Source: Nautilus pompilius (lineage: Eukaryota; Mollusca; Cephalopoda; Nautilida; Nautilidae). Taken from it: 64,000 nucleotides of DNA. The stretch is taken from the NCBI GenBank assembly GCA_018389105.1, contig JACATO010001680.1, positions 1 to 64,000 of the forward strand, written 5' to 3'. Positions 1 to 13,000 of this stretch are shown one piece after another; the stretch's first letter is position 1, and each line of letters begins with the position of its first letter. The notes beneath the pieces were generated by a model, which saw only the letters and a list, made by a program, of their open reading frames with translations, made no database searches and was not told the origin of the DNA. Both the position numbers and the translations under genes were made by a program.

Positions 1-12
1 CTTTTATCTGAA

Positions 13-841
13 TCAAGCAATCTTTTCAAACAGCAACTGAAAAGAGTCACAGTCTTCCTGCCCCTCCAACCATGCTATCGCAGTGTCCGTGCATTTGAAA
101 GTCTCTGCATGTGGCGATTTCGCATAATCTGTATCATCATCTTCCTCATTTCTTCTTGAGCTTCTTCCTCTTCTTCTTGTACAACTCTGACGATTTCCTC
201 TTCTGTTAAGAGTTGATGGCCAAGGTTATCAGCATCACAGTTCACCCACTTCCTGACATCTTCTAAATTCCAATTCAAGCATCTAGAGATCAATTTGTTC
301 CCCATCCTTGGACTCCACTTTAGATGCAATATTAAAAATTTCATTCATTTTCTTCTGGAGCGTAGTATTTAAAAAGAAATCCAAAGAATCAGCCGCCGTG
401 TAACAGTATTCTTTAAGATGAAGGATTAAAGAAACTCGATAATGCCTACTTCTTTGACGTCGGCCAATAAGTCTTCGAAGAAGTCGTTCCTTACATAGAC
501 ATCTTAGTGTTTCAGCCACTCCCTCTTCCATCGCCTGCATGACCGAAGTGGAGAAACACAATCTTAAACACGCCGTCGTCACGTTTCAGAAATTCAGCTG
601 ACAGGTGCGACGGCGCCTCTCGGTATTTATTAACCTCAGGTATGATGGTTCTGTCATCACGCTCTCTTTGTTCCCGACAGTCGTAATCGACAGGAAAAGT
701 TCTTCACATCTCCTGGATCCGCTAGAATTAGCGCCCACCAAAATCGTCGCTCTTTCCTTAGACGTGTTCACGCCAACAAAAAGTAACTTTGATTTAAATA
801 AAAACAACAAAAAACCGTCCGATTTTAATTTGTATGGAAGC
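13..841 (-). pseudogene. Tigger/pogo-type (DDE_1, CENP-B-like) transposase relic
   Basis: The minus strand encodes, in the correct order but in several frames, pieces of a Tigger/jerky-type transposase. First is a DDE_1 beta-strand segment (SKERATILVGANSSGS, about 715-770). Next comes a degraded second-aspartate region (APSHLSAEFLKRDDG, about 560-625; family form DNAPSHP). Then follows the segment after the PMDQG motif (QAMEEGVAETL and KERLLRRLI, about 465-540). The typical C-terminal tail is last (LEDVRKWVNCDAD, LLTEEEIV, CTDTAIAWLEG, about 15-270), ending at a TGA at 13-15. At least three frameshifts and one internal deletion separate the pieces, so no functional protein is possible. These proteins normally cut and paste DNA at TA sites and some have been domesticated as DNA-binding factors; the breaks here argue for a dead copy. 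The upstream limit is uncertain. Confidence 0.75.
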
Positions 842-1138
842 ACAAAGCACCGCCGTACTCGAGGCCAAGGTTGCTTATGATAAAGGTGTTGGTGTAAGGA
901 TCTGTTATCGAACGCCTTTAGACTCGTTTAACATTTGTCTGCTTGTCAGCGAAACTTCTCTAATTTCGTGTTATATCCGGATAATGGGCGCGCTACTGCA
1001 CACTTATATTCGCGAGTTGGCTTCACTTCTTCCCCTATAAGAAAATAATTAAATATTCCCATGTAGAGACCGTCATCTGAGGTTGCTGAGCTGCTTTAAA
1101 GTACGGGCAGGTCCCATATGACTTCCGTACAAAACTAT

Positions 1139-1336
1139 GCACAACTATGATATTTATGAATTGTTTGTGGTTTTCTTGAAAAGAGAGCTCTACCGCCGTC
1201 TGTTGCACAACTATGATATTTATGAATTGTTTGTGGTTTTCTTGAAAAGAGAGCTCTACCGCCGTCTGTTGCACAACTATGATATTTATGAATTGTTTGT
1301 GGTTTTCTTGAAAAGAGAGCTCTACCGCCGTCTGTA
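1139..1336. repeat. 66-bp tandem repeat, three copies
   Basis: Three adjacent 66-bp units begin at 1139, 1205 and 1271, starting GCACAACTATGATATTTATG and ending with ACCGCCGTCTG. By eye they are identical over their length, apart from the last bases of the third copy. Because 66 is a multiple of three, both strands carry open frames with a repeated 22-residue peptide. That is a by-product of the period and not evidence of a gene. Near-identity suggests recent amplification or an assembly artefact. Confidence 0.9.
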
Positions 1337-1406
1337 TGGATGACATAGGTAAGTTATTACAAAGCTGTTTTCGGTATTTAAAAACTTCTGTTCCAATACA
1401 ATCACA

Positions 1407-1481
1407 CCTACTACTACTACTACTAACTACTACTACTACTACTACTACTAACACTACTACTACTACTACTACTACTACTAT
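1407..1481. repeat. (ACT)n microsatellite
   Basis: This is a trinucleotide ACT/CTA repeat of about 75 bp with two small interruptions. It lies 70 bp after the 66-bp tandem repeat. Confidence 0.95.
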
Positions 1482-1484
1482 AGA

Positions 1485-2384
1485 GAAGAATAATTTTATC
1501 CTAAAGAATATAATACTAAAAAGAAATAACTAACGATTTGTTCACTCTCGTGCACTATTTGCGTGATTTAGAAAATATAGTATTCAACCCGTGATTAGAT
1601 TTGTTAAACGGCACCCTTCTTCAGCTGTCGCATGAGTTAGTAAGCAAACAGCCAGTCATTAGACGTTATAATTTTGCCAGTTTTTCATACTGCATTTTCG
1701 ATTTACCCAGTTCGGGGATGTCAAGCAGTGAAGTATTCCAGCGATATCTAATCTCGCTTGCGGGAGAACTCAGTTGGCGGCGTTCTCCAACGACAATAGA
1801 CAAAAAAATAACCACAGCAGCAGCTATCTCGGCTCTTAGCTCCCTGTGCTAGCTACTCTCTGCCAGATTGTCGAGAAGATGCCAAAATAATTATCTCTGT
1901 TTTGGTACCACGTACTCTTTCAACTCCCACTCACTGTCGCGTTATTGTTATTAATATTTAAAGCTTTTTTTATTTTTTAAAAAAATAAAGGCACAAAATT
2001 ATTTGTTTCCAAATAACTTCTCAATAATAAACTGATCCAGTGGACCTTCTCTAACTATACACGCGGAGCAATGTACCTACCGGCTTTTGATGGTAACCTG
2101 CTAAATAAAAAGATGATGGGGTGTCTGTTGTTACTAATGTCTTCAAATGGGTGCTTATCGTGTTTTGTATTAATAACATTTTTAAAATGTTTAGCCAACT
2201 ATCGATGTTTCTAGGAAGTGGTGCAGTTTCTAACCATTGTAAAAGTCTCTGTCACCATCTCTAAATGGAATACGTCAGCATTGATCTGTTAGCAATTTAT
2301 TCCAAATTAGTCTTCAGTTCTTCGAAACGTAAATAAAAATATTTTTTTTTTTCCAGTCAGGGTGACTGGTTTTGTTTTTTAAAT
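1485..2384. other. Unannotated intergenic stretch
   Basis: I see no gene or recognisable repeat here. The second half is AT-rich and has short poly-T runs near 1965 and 2341. Confidence 0.5.
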
Positions 2385-2770
2385 TAAAGAAAGCGGATGG
2401 AAATCACTGGGTAGCGAGTCCAGGTGACAAAATTTTCGGTTCATTTCCTCTGCTGAAGGAAGACTTTTATGGGAAACCCTTCGTTCGTATTGTTTCGGGT
2501 CCCCGACACAATCCCCCGGTGACAATTCACAGTCGAACCACGTGGCACGAAGTTGGTGTAAATCATTCCTCTTTGTCCTCACTTTACCGAGCCGACGGAC
2601 AATACTTGAAAATCCTGGCTGACCGGAAACCGGTGAGATTCTATTGTCGTAGACCTTGTTGGAGCTCTCGGCTGGATCCAGATGTCAATTTTCAGACAAT
2701 CAGAGTTGATTTTTTCCAGCAATTTTAGTGCGACATCGCTTGAAGACATTCTAAACTTACCCGCTTCCAA
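2385..2770 (-). pseudogene. Possible mariner transposase fragment
   Basis: A minus-strand frame reads from about 2745 down to 2521 with one in-frame TGA. The piece after the stop, GMIYTNFVPRGSTVNC, resembles the mariner catalytic-domain strand (family pattern G-V/I-I-x-x-E/D-F-L/V-P-x-G-x-T-V-N). The preceding piece (LLEKIN ... IDIWIQPRAP ... SVGSVK) fits the stretch between the DETW motif and that strand only loosely. No aspartate triad can be traced and no terminal repeats were found. The alternative is a chance match in a 118-codon plus-strand open frame that I do not recognise. Confidence 0.4.
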
Positions 2771-4226
2771 TCGAAAGCCTGTTGCTGTAGAACCGTCATG
2801 GAAACGCTTTTAAGAAACAACAAAGAATTTCTTACCTTTCCAGTAATAACATTAATTAGGGAGGAAAATAGTTCTTTGGTCATCTAGGCTTATTACGGTA
2901 CGCATCGTTCGTTATCTGTCCTAGCGGCGCTGCAAAATTCTGTGGCCCAATATTTTGTGGACATGGGCCGTCACGGACCTGTGTGGGGAAACGTCTACGT
3001 CACACCTCACAGCAGTGTCACTAGGGACACCTCGATGGAAACTGGCGCGGTGCATTACTTGCGTTTCCAAACCGAGCTCCGCCGTTTATACTCAGATTCT
3101 GTAGTCCAATGCAAATATTCTACGCCAAACTAAGAAATTAAAGTTTTGTTCTCTTTCATCTTTTACATAATAACTGCTTGATGCAAAACTCGCAATGTGC
3201 ACCGTACACAGATAGACTGATCGATGGTGTACACAGTAGAGAAAATCTATTTGGAAGTGCGCTCGGACACCCGGCTGTTCGTTAATACCTGTGCCGGTAT
3301 GAAACAAGTAGCAAAGCACTTCCCACGCAATCATCAACCCCCCAACTGTAAGTGACGGGTTGCGGAGGAAGAGCAGAGAATTCGGTAAGCAGCTAGGTTT
3401 ACCGAACAAACGGTAGTTGGGATGGCTACTGTAGGAACAAGTCTCGGATGAGACGGGAAGATTAATGCAAAATCCTTCTGATCAACGAAGGGTTTAACCG
3501 GAACAATGACGCCCCTTGTTTGTTCGGTTATCAACTCATCTCCCTAAAATCGAAATTCCGGCCAAGATAAGCAACCCACCTCTGCTGGGTCGGTCCACGC
3601 CATTCCAAACTGCAGCAATCACTAAAAGCCAAACGGTGTTTCTGCACTTTAGACCTGGTTTGTCTGCTCTTTGGCCATTTTACGATGACGATTATTACTC
3701 GTGAAGAAAGACACAAGGGGAGGGGGGATGTACCTAAGGATCTCTCAGTAAAACAGAATTCTGATTTAAGCAAATGCTTGGAAATTTTTGATCCGCGACA
3801 ACAGAAATCATTAGATTTAACCAGAGCTGCGCGTTACGTCTGTTTTTGAAGCCCCACTCGTCTTGGCAAGATGGCTACTGTCCGCCTCCGAAGATAGGTC
3901 GGTCAGACTTTAGTAAAGCGAACGGTGGGTGCAGAACTAACCAAGTGTCTCGGCTGCTGGTAGAGATCTGCGTTATTATGTAGGGTGGCCTGAATCAATG
4001 GAGCAGTTTTATCTGATCCGTGTGTCGGGTGGCGGAGTGCTAACGAAAATACCGAAAGAACTGCCGACATTGTTTCCCGGGTAGGAAAATGAAAACAACA
4101 ACAGATAATTAAAGCATAAAAGATTTTAAATAATTCTGATTAACAACTGCGCAAGAATCCAAACTAACAGCAAATTAAAGTATTTTTAAAATCATCATCA
4201 TGATAATCTATTTTAAGTTGCCTAGC
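2771..4226. other. Unannotated intergenic stretch
   Basis: No gene is recognised. The short open frames on both strands lack family motifs and splice context. Confidence 0.5.
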
Positions 4227-4227
4227 T

Positions 4228-4265
<38 letters not shown>

Positions 4266-4442
4266 TGACATCACTACAGAGAGATATGACGTCAGTACAA
4301 AGAGATGTGACGTCAGTAGAGAGAGATGACATCACTACAGAGAGATATGACGTCAGTACAAAGAGATGTGACGTCAGTAGAGAGAGGTGACATCACTACA
4401 GAGAGATATGACGTCAGTACAGAGGGAGAGAGAGAGAGAGAT
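4227..4442. repeat. CRE-bearing minisatellite with (AT)n/(AG)n leader
   Basis: An (AT)n run (4227-4247) and an (AG)n run (4247-4265) lead into about 2.6 copies of a 61-bp unit, with matching points at 4265, 4326 and 4387. Each full unit carries two perfect TGACGTCA palindromes, one TGACATCA variant and GAGAGA spacers. An (AG)n tract closes the array. Related arrays lie at 18,992-19,490 in the opposite orientation and at 40,001-40,176. Confidence 0.9.
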
Positions 4443-4444
4443 GG

Positions 4445-7400
4445 AGAGGGGTTAAAAGTACAGAAAACATTAACCTTAGGCTGATACCAACTAAAAGTAA
4501 CAAGGTTACGGAACGCATGTTTACATAACAGTATGATTATATCATAGTATCCCTGAATTAGTTTGCTCTTTATCAAGAGCCGCTTCAGATTTTCTGATTG
4601 AAACTTCTGAGGAGTTTTGTATATCTGAATGACAAGCACCGGCTAATACGACCGGAAACCCCATCCGCTAGTTTAGACAGGACCGGATACTGTTTCTGTC
4701 ACCAACCGTTTTACTTGCAGCTCCTCCAGCTTTCTTTTATTTCCTTCGGCTTCTTTGAATTTCTTCACCTAATGCTTAGAATAAACAACCTCGGAGTTTA
4801 ACTCCGTTTAAGATTTCAGCTGAACGAGACTTAAGAAGAGCTCGGGGCCACGGTTAGAACTGGGCTCCATAACGAAAGCCAAAGCGAGTGTAGTTAGAGG
4901 GCATCAATAGATGAATTAGAAAAGTCTACAGGAGAGGTTCGCCAAGACACGTAGGGGGGAGATAAGAGTGCATCGGAGAGGACACCAGATGAAGATGGAA
5001 GTACCGCGATTGGAAACACTTCACCCGTAACCATTCAAGTGGAAAGTAAAGCAACAATAGATTGTACCAGCGCCTTCGGCCATTGGTGGTAGATTCTGGC
5101 TCGCGCAGCCTTTCCGACAGCACGTGTAGAAGTAATCAGAGCGAGGCATTCAGGGTGCAATTACATTAGCTGCCTAAAATCGGTTCCTTGAGGGACGGAG
5201 GGGGGGTTTAAATCGTAAAACAGCACAACTCTTTTGCCCCCTCGTGATCTCAGAGGATAGAAGGACAGTAGGATGTGAATGCGTCCATCACGGACCAGCT
5301 CCGCGGAAAACTATCTACACCAGTAATGCGAAATAAGGTCGGTGTGTTCTTGGATTATTATTATTAATAAATTAATTAATTAATTTATACACATTTTATA
5401 AAATTGCGCTATCTGTTTTTTTTTCCAAAAATTATTTTGCCGCTCTTTCTTCGCTTCTTTAGTATTGTCGACAGCACGGGAAATGGCGGCCTGGCTGCTC
5501 TGACGTCACCGGGCCGGTCCTCTCGGCCGGCTCCGTTAAGAGGAGTAAGTACTTCGCCCTCTCCTCCGCGGCGTTTTGTGTAACCGCTGAAAGTCGTCAG
5601 ATTTATAGAGATGGGCTAATGAGCGGTAAGTGGCTTGAAATGAAGCAAGTGTCAGAATTTTCTTCGCACTGCGAGCTCCGAACCCACATTGGAAGGGTTT
5701 TGCGGAGATTTTCAAGAAGAAAACAAACAAAAAGGAAGAAGCACCCAGGAGACCGCAGTTGGACTTTAAACCGCTAACCAGAAGCGCGGTTTCTACTTTA
5801 GAGACCGCGAACCGTACGGCGAAGATAATTAGCGTCCGTCCATCCGGGCTGTCAGATCGTTGGACGCCATGGCTTCTCTTTGCCTACGCTTTTACATCAG
5901 CGGGCCGACTGCTGCAGCTTAAATACAGAGGCCTTTCTCCTGACGAACGAACACTTAGCCCGGAAAGTGAAAGTACCATACACACGCCCACGTCACTCCC
6001 ATCACTTCGAGCCAGATTATTACGGCTTTCGGTTCTAGATTTGCCGCTGTACTTTCCTTCCCCGCCTCGGTTCTTCCACACATCCGTCAGTGTCACCAAC
6101 ACCCGGAAAACAACAAAGTTTCCTCCCAGCTGAAAATGCTAGACAGACATCGAAACATTATCATATACTAATTTTTTCTTTTTAATCCTTTTACTCTGCA
6201 TTTACGCTCTCTTCGCCGCAAATCCAGATTCGGGAAGCGTATAAAGCCGTGTCTGTAAAATCCATTTAGATGCATGGAGTTAAAGATGAGGATCCCGCGA
6301 TTTTTTTAAGCCAAAAACAACGCTTAATGAACATTAAGCAAATACACGACATTTAAGTAAAATTCTAATTTTCTTTATCCTTAAGAAGATGGAAATATAT
6401 AAATTTTTTTGAGTATTTTCTCCTATTATCAGTAATTAAATTTGCTTGACGACTGTTTCCGGTGGCTCTCGTCATCTTCAGTGGCCAGTATCGAACTCGC
6501 TGGTTGCTAGAGATGTCGGGCCAATCTTTGACCAACCAGCAACAGCATTTAGACACCGAAAAACAGTAGAAAACTCACTGTTTCAAGCACCACTCAAACC
6601 CTGATTTCATGTGTTGACTTCTATTACCAACCAACGCATGCGCGCGGAAGTGTTCTGTGTCCGGTGGTCTGCTCCAGATGTTCTACAAAAAACCACCCAC
6701 GATTATTTACTGTGATGCTGAAGCAGCTCAAAAAACCTTACTAAATTCTTCCCATATTTTCCACTTCAGGCTCGGATACGAACTGATGCTTCTGCTAAAA
6801 GAAAAAAAGAAGAAGAGAAAGGATAAGAAAAGAATCCAAGCACAAGGTATACGATCCGCTACCAGGAACAGTTCTGAACAATATGGCGTCATTTGGTACG
6901 AACAGATTCTGAGGACGATTAGATGTTCGCCGCGATACCGTAATCGATAGAACAATCTCGCAGACCGGACCCAGTACGGATAATTGTTCTGCGGCTTGCG
7001 AACGTTTGTGGTTAGTTATAAATACACGCGGCCAACCGTGAAAAGTGCGCGGAACGTGAAGAATGCGATATCGGGAAGGTAAACGTTGGGAGACTCGGTT
7101 CAGAGCAGTTTTGAGTACAGGAAATAGCTTAGGTCGGTGGTTCTGGCGAGGAACAAAAGGCCCGTCACCTGTCGGTCGAGCTACAGAAATCCGGCTTTGG
7201 TCGCACGAGGGACGATGTTCCAGAAGTGCGAAGAAGCCGTCAAAGTAGCGTGGAATTGTTCGAAGATCGTGGCTACAGCCGCGCAACTGATATACGATCT
7301 ACCAAGCAGCTACCCGCTAGAGGATGGATGGCCGGCAGTCAAGAGGACGGGTGAAGACAAGACAAGACCTTTATGTTCGTGAAAAGGGGACCGAATTTGA

Positions 7401-8036
7401 CATTGTAAATCTTCACGAATCTCTGAAATCATCTTGAGCCCTTACGACAGTAAACAAGCCCGTTTTTATAGAGCGCATGACCTCGAGTACCTTTCGCATG
7501 AGGAGACTGAAAAGATGGATCCACCCTCGGTGTTTCTGGATCAAATCCTTCCAAAGTCGTTCAATTTCAGGTCCTTCAGTCTCGTCCTAATAGAACTCAA
7601 ACTGCACGTGTACAGAAAGGGATTCCCCTGCTAATGTAAAACGTTAAGTGAAACAGTTTCCATGGCGACTGGTAGTAGAATTTTTGGCCATATTCGACGT
7701 AAGAGCACGTCTGTTCCGATATGGAAGGCAAGGATAACAACAACAAAAAAAAGCAGCCAGATCCACGAATCCAATTTAAGTTGATCCAGTCAAAGAAAAC
7801 TGGACTGCAGCTTTTGGTTTCTTCGATTATCGTCTTTCTTTTCCGCCAGCTGCGATAGATAATTGAGAAGCAATTTCAGCCAATTCAAGAGAAGTTTCCA
7901 TTTTCTTAAACCCTTTTAAACTTTGCCTGAGAACATTATTAAAAGAAAACAACTATATATTTAAAACTACACTTTACCATTAACGTATCTTTCTCTGGCT
8001 TTATTTCTGTATTTTTTTAGTGCCGTTTCCTACACA
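4445..8036. other. Unannotated CpG-rich intergenic stretch
   Basis: No gene is supported. The longest open frame (163 codons, minus strand, about 6795-7286) has no recognisable motif, ends in a hydrophobic low-complexity tail and has no splice context. CpG dinucleotides are frequent: about 28 in the 300 bp from 7021. Confidence 0.5.
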
Positions 8037-8046
8037 TTGAATTCAT

Positions 8047-8108
8047 CTCTAGATCTCTCTCGCTCTCTCGATCCTCTAGAGGCTCTCGCTCTCGCTCAGC
8101 TCCATCTC

Positions 8109-8151
<43 letters not shown>

Positions 8152-8263
8152 TCCCCATCTCTCTCTCCCCATCCTCTCTCTCTCTCTCCATCTCCCCATC
8201 TCTCTCTCTCCTCTCCATCTCCCCATCTCTCTCTCTCTCTCCATCTCCCCATCTCTCTCTCCC

Positions 8264-8310
<47 letters not shown>
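8047..8310. repeat. (CT)n with interspersed CCATCTCCCC units
   Basis: This is a long pyrimidine tract in which CT dinucleotides alternate with CCATCTCCC-type blocks. It generates spurious Arg/Glu-rich or Ser/Leu-rich open frames on both strands. Unlike the arrays at 4.3, 19 and 40 kb, it has no TGACGTCA. Confidence 0.95.
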
Positions 8311-8311
<1 letters not shown>

Positions 8312-9995
8312 ATTAGTTAAAAATAGCCTAGCAGCAGTCGCAGGTTCCACAGTGTTGACGCGAGCACTCGCAGCTCGGCAGTGACCTGTCAGGAAGACTC
8401 GTGTAAGAGATGAGAACTGAGATAAAAGTAGTTAAGATGATCTTGTAACTGGAATACCCTGCAGCGGAGCGTATTAGGTTTCTGACATCATTACTGGCCT
8501 TGCCGCCGGTACACAGACCCGAACCGCGGACTCGGCGATGCTGTAGATGGATCTACAGTTCTGACAAAAAGATGTAGGCGTGTTCAAGCGTTGGAGAGAG
8601 GCTTGGGTCGGAGTTCACGTCGCCCTTACCATCACCAGACTACAAGCAACTCGTAATAAAACACTTAAATTTGAAAACATTTGAACCCAGGCAACAGCTT
8701 CCGAGGATACGGTCGGGGAAATGGAAATTGGCAGTTTTTGAGAAAGCCAAGCGTATTTTAGTGGAAGCTTATGCTTTAAAGACATCACACACACACCAAT
8801 CGAGGTTTTCAGAGCTGGGGTTAACACGTCGTCTTTAAATCAAACATCTGTCACGTTTAATTCGATAGAACCCGCGGCTCTCGAGAGACAGACGCGCAGA
8901 TGCGAGGAGCGAAATAAACATATAAATAAATAAAAAAAATCACAGCTTTAAGGAATAAGGATGCAGAATCTGACGTTATTTTGTTTGGGGTAAAGTATAC
9001 TTCAGACTCGAAGGATCTCCGCTTGCGTGCGCCCCAATGTGTACACGGAAGATACTGTTTGTGTGGAGGTTTTATTTTGCCCAAGCGAAAGAAAGGAAGG
9101 AAGATAGATATAAGAGTCCTTAACATGGTTTTCGGAGACAAAAAGGCGTAGTCCCTTTTGCCGGGAAGTGAGCCGTCTAGAACAGCATCCGGTTGGTCAA
9201 CGAAAGGTAGAGCGATACCGGAAGCAATCGTAGTACCCCGAGGAAAAAAAAATCCACGCGGAAAGCTGGCTGGTTAGAAGAGGAAAGAAACCGTGCCATC
9301 TGCGGGACACCGATCGCTGCCAGGTATGCTGAGAACCAAACCGCGGCCGGGCAGGTAAAGAGAAGAAAAAGACAGAAATTAAAGTGTGAAGATTAAAACA
9401 CTGAGCACTGAGCTAAATCCACGTCAATCTGAATCGGACACAGACTTCTCGTTAAAAGATCATCGAAGATGTCAATCTCGCCACAACAGCAACAAAGAGA
9501 CAAACACATGTCTGGTAGTAGCTATATTTTTACATCTACATTCATTCTTGTCTCCAACTTCCTCGTGTAACTCTGACGGAAGCTATGTACAAACGCCATG
9601 TAGACGCTGACAACAGTTTCATTTTAAAATTGTAATTGATAATGCCATTAAAGAGACTGGATACTGGGTAAAACGAAAGTACGACGCAAGACAATGCTTC
9701 AAGTGGCTAGTTGTGACGTCATTTCTACTGTTATCCAGTCTGACGTCACGAGTGACATGAAAAGATCACGCACGATGATATCTGAATGATATACATGGTG
9801 TTTATTAATAACTTAAAGCTATTTTACGTACGATCGTGGAAATCAAAAGGTCGGTCTGTCCTAAGATCTTGCTACGGATCCCCACGGAGATTATTTGTGT
9901 AAACTTTAGTTGGTTTCCGTTTGCGCTCTTGTCAAGAACTCACCCAGGAGAAACTCCCGATTAAAAGGTGCTGCTGATTTTAAACTGCTGAAAAG
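8311..9995. other. Unannotated intergenic stretch
   Basis: No gene is recognised. Two TGACGTCA palindromes lie close together at about 9715 and 9740, outside any array. Confidence 0.5.
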
Positions 9996-10099
9996 CCACA
10001 CAACACACACACACACACAACACACACACACAACACACACACACACACCACACACACACACACACACACAACACACACACACACACATTCATACACACG
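9996..10099. repeat. (AC)n microsatellite
   Basis: This is an interrupted CA/AC dinucleotide repeat of about 100 bp with regular CAACAC interruptions. Confidence 0.95.
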
Positions 10100-13000
10100 T
10101 GTAGTTTTTATCGGGATTTTTCGAATAGTTCTAAAATTACTAAGTCAACATTGAAACTAATACAGAATTGCACGAACGAATCTACTATTAATAGCTCCGT
10201 CAAACTAAATTTCTCTTTTAACCCTTTCTGATCTAAAAGTCTATTTCCGTTATTCAGCGGGCGTCTGGGTATATACCGGCGCATGAACAAGGACATCTCG
10301 ATACAAAGACAAGGTAAAATAACCTAGAATGTTTTATGTACTTACTGCAGTCTCGAATCGAGGCCATAGCCTGAGCTGATCAAAGGGATATTTTGCAGAA
10401 TGACAAAGTACCGGAATAAGCAAACACTTTCAGACTACCCGTACTCTCAATTACACGAACAGTCAAAATGGTTGCCGGCTATTGGCCGTGCAACTCCTGT
10501 TTTGGCAGGAGATATAAACCATAGTACTAATGTTCTGGTTACTTGGCGATTTTTGTCATCTGGTTAGCCAAACAAGTTTAAAATGATTTTAATAGATTTC
10601 CCAGACTTTTTAGTGATGATTTCAAACGTCCAGGTCACTTAAAGATTTCGCAATCAAAACGGTTTTCGCATCTTTGAGCGACTCCTCAATACGCTTCAGC
10701 CGAGGCAGCCGGTAAGGCAGGCATCAGACTTGATTCTGGCAACTGCAGGCCTGTCCGTTCAGCTTCCGTAGCTCCTGGAGGTCTAAACCACGTTTCCCAG
10801 TCTGTCAAGTTAGTAAAAATGATATTTCCGTGTTCAAGGTATATGGATTCCAGGCTAAAGAATCTCGTTTAATTAATCTTTGGCTGATATCAGGAACCAA
10901 CCAGACCCGGTTTATTTCGAATTAGTTAATGAGAAAGAAATAAAAAGAAGCTGATGGTCGTAAGTGGAACTTTCCTGCTGAAGGTGTGACACTTCTTGCC
11001 GAGCGACTTAAAGCCATCATCGCAGTAGCCGTGGAAGGTTCTGCGGCTCCGCTTTGGATCCTCTTTTGTCTTAGATACTTTACAGACGAAAACTATGGGC
11101 TTGTAAAAATTGCGGACGATGGGTGGCGGGACAGAACTAATTTAGATGAATCCAAACAAAAACGGTCAGTTATGGAAATGCAATTCGATATTTAAGAAAT
11201 GGAAGGAAAAATTGAGTTAAGGTTGATCGTAAAAGTGATTCTGCTGGAACCGTCAATGGAAGAGACTTACCTGCGGAGGAAGATGTATTTCGGATGCTGA
11301 TAAGACTGAAGGGGCGTTAAGAGCAGAAGAGAAAACTGGCGAGTTTCCGTACCACTATTTAAAACCTCACGCGCCGAGTTCCCGTATAAAGCGGAATGCG
11401 GAGTCACTGAAAGGAATTCGGAAGAGATCATCCAGAAATTTTTAAAATATCGAAAACTTTACATCAGCAATAAATAGATAAACAAGGATCACTTTTAGCT
11501 GGCTTGGATACCTTGAAAGTGATCTAATACAATTGCTTGGAATGATCAAAGGATTGGAATGTTCCCCATTTAAAGCTACAATAGATGTAGAAAAGCCCAG
11601 AAGGCAGGGGCCCGGGATTTTATTAAGCACACACACACACACACACGAAAACTGACGGTTACTGTTGAATGTCAATCAGCCCACATTAATAAAGATTTCT
11701 ACTACAAGGCCCCGGAATAAGCTCGCTGTTCCTTAAGAGGCTGAGTTCCACGCGACAAGTGTAGCCTATCAGTGGACGTATTGTTGCTGGTGCCATTATC
11801 GTTAAACACCACTTTGTTCAGTAACGATTCACGACATGTCTGCGGTGCGTTTAATACACCCACACCTTTATTTATGTATATGTCATTTGCTTGCAAAGAC
11901 TTTAATGCAAAACCGTGGAATTTTATCTTCTCGTTCTCACCGTATTAATATTCGAGCTGGAGGGTGATACAGACTTACAAAGCATTACTAATAAAGACGT
12001 CAGAAGATCATTTATGCATAGGGAACAATGGAGGAGTGAATGCTTCCCCTCTTTGGCACTTTAGTTGACCTGCACTCAATGTTATGAATATTCATGCAGC
12101 GTAAAAAATAAAAAAAATATCGACACGTCTTGCATGTGCTTGCTTTCTCTAAACTAGAAGTCGGGACCTGATCTTCTGACCCAGTCGGTGAACTTTTCGC
12201 GTTGTGGAGGAATCGAATGAGCGCCATCCGACTGGATCCAGGATGATCGATTAGCACCGGATCAAGGACGGAGGAAGAATCGAAACATATAAGTAATAGG
12301 GGCATTAGTGAACACTTCGTCGTTATTATTACGGTCTTTAGTTCGCAAGGCCACGAGACTAAAGGGATCATATGTGCTCGGGCCGATTTTCATGCACTTT
12401 GTGCTTGTGTTTGGTTTTTAAGGGGAGCTGTTTGACCGCTGTGTAGTAAGTAATCCGGCGTGAACGCTGGAGTAGGTAGAAATAAACATATGGACGGGCA
12501 GAGAGAGGTCAGCCGGTACGAGAGGTCGCGAGGCTTAGCAGAACCGCGACATTAGCGCAGAGATCGTAATGAACCACAACAGAAAACGTTTTCCCCTGTC
12601 GGCGTGAAACGGCAAACCCCGCTCCCCCCCCAGAGACAACTTTATAGATTTAACCCTTTCCCCCGCCCCAAAGGAAAACAAACACCGAAACAATAGCGGG
12701 TTTGTTTAACTCGAGGAGATTATCGCGCAGGTAAAGTTGCAGAACAGGCATCTGACTCTCGGAGATTTCCGATGCACCCTCAAGTATAGCGAAAGCCACC
12801 CCCCAGAATCACCTGTTCTCGCGACCGCGGCGCGGGTCACGAGACCGGAACTGGTCGTGTAATACTGATAAATAAACGCCAGTGCGATTTAACATAGAGA
12901 TTGATTTTATGAAACCGGTCGTTAATTTCACCTTCAGCAGATCAAAGATCGGAAAACAGGAGATAATTAAAAACTATAGTGAAAGTAGAAAGATTCAATT

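Noticed and set aside
1137..1343. 68-codon repeat-peptide gene
   Set aside because: The open frame exists only because the 66-bp period is a multiple of three; the other strand is equally open.
6795..7286. 163-codon minus-strand open frame
   Set aside because: No recognisable motif, no splice context, and it is about the length expected by chance in CpG-rich DNA with few stops.
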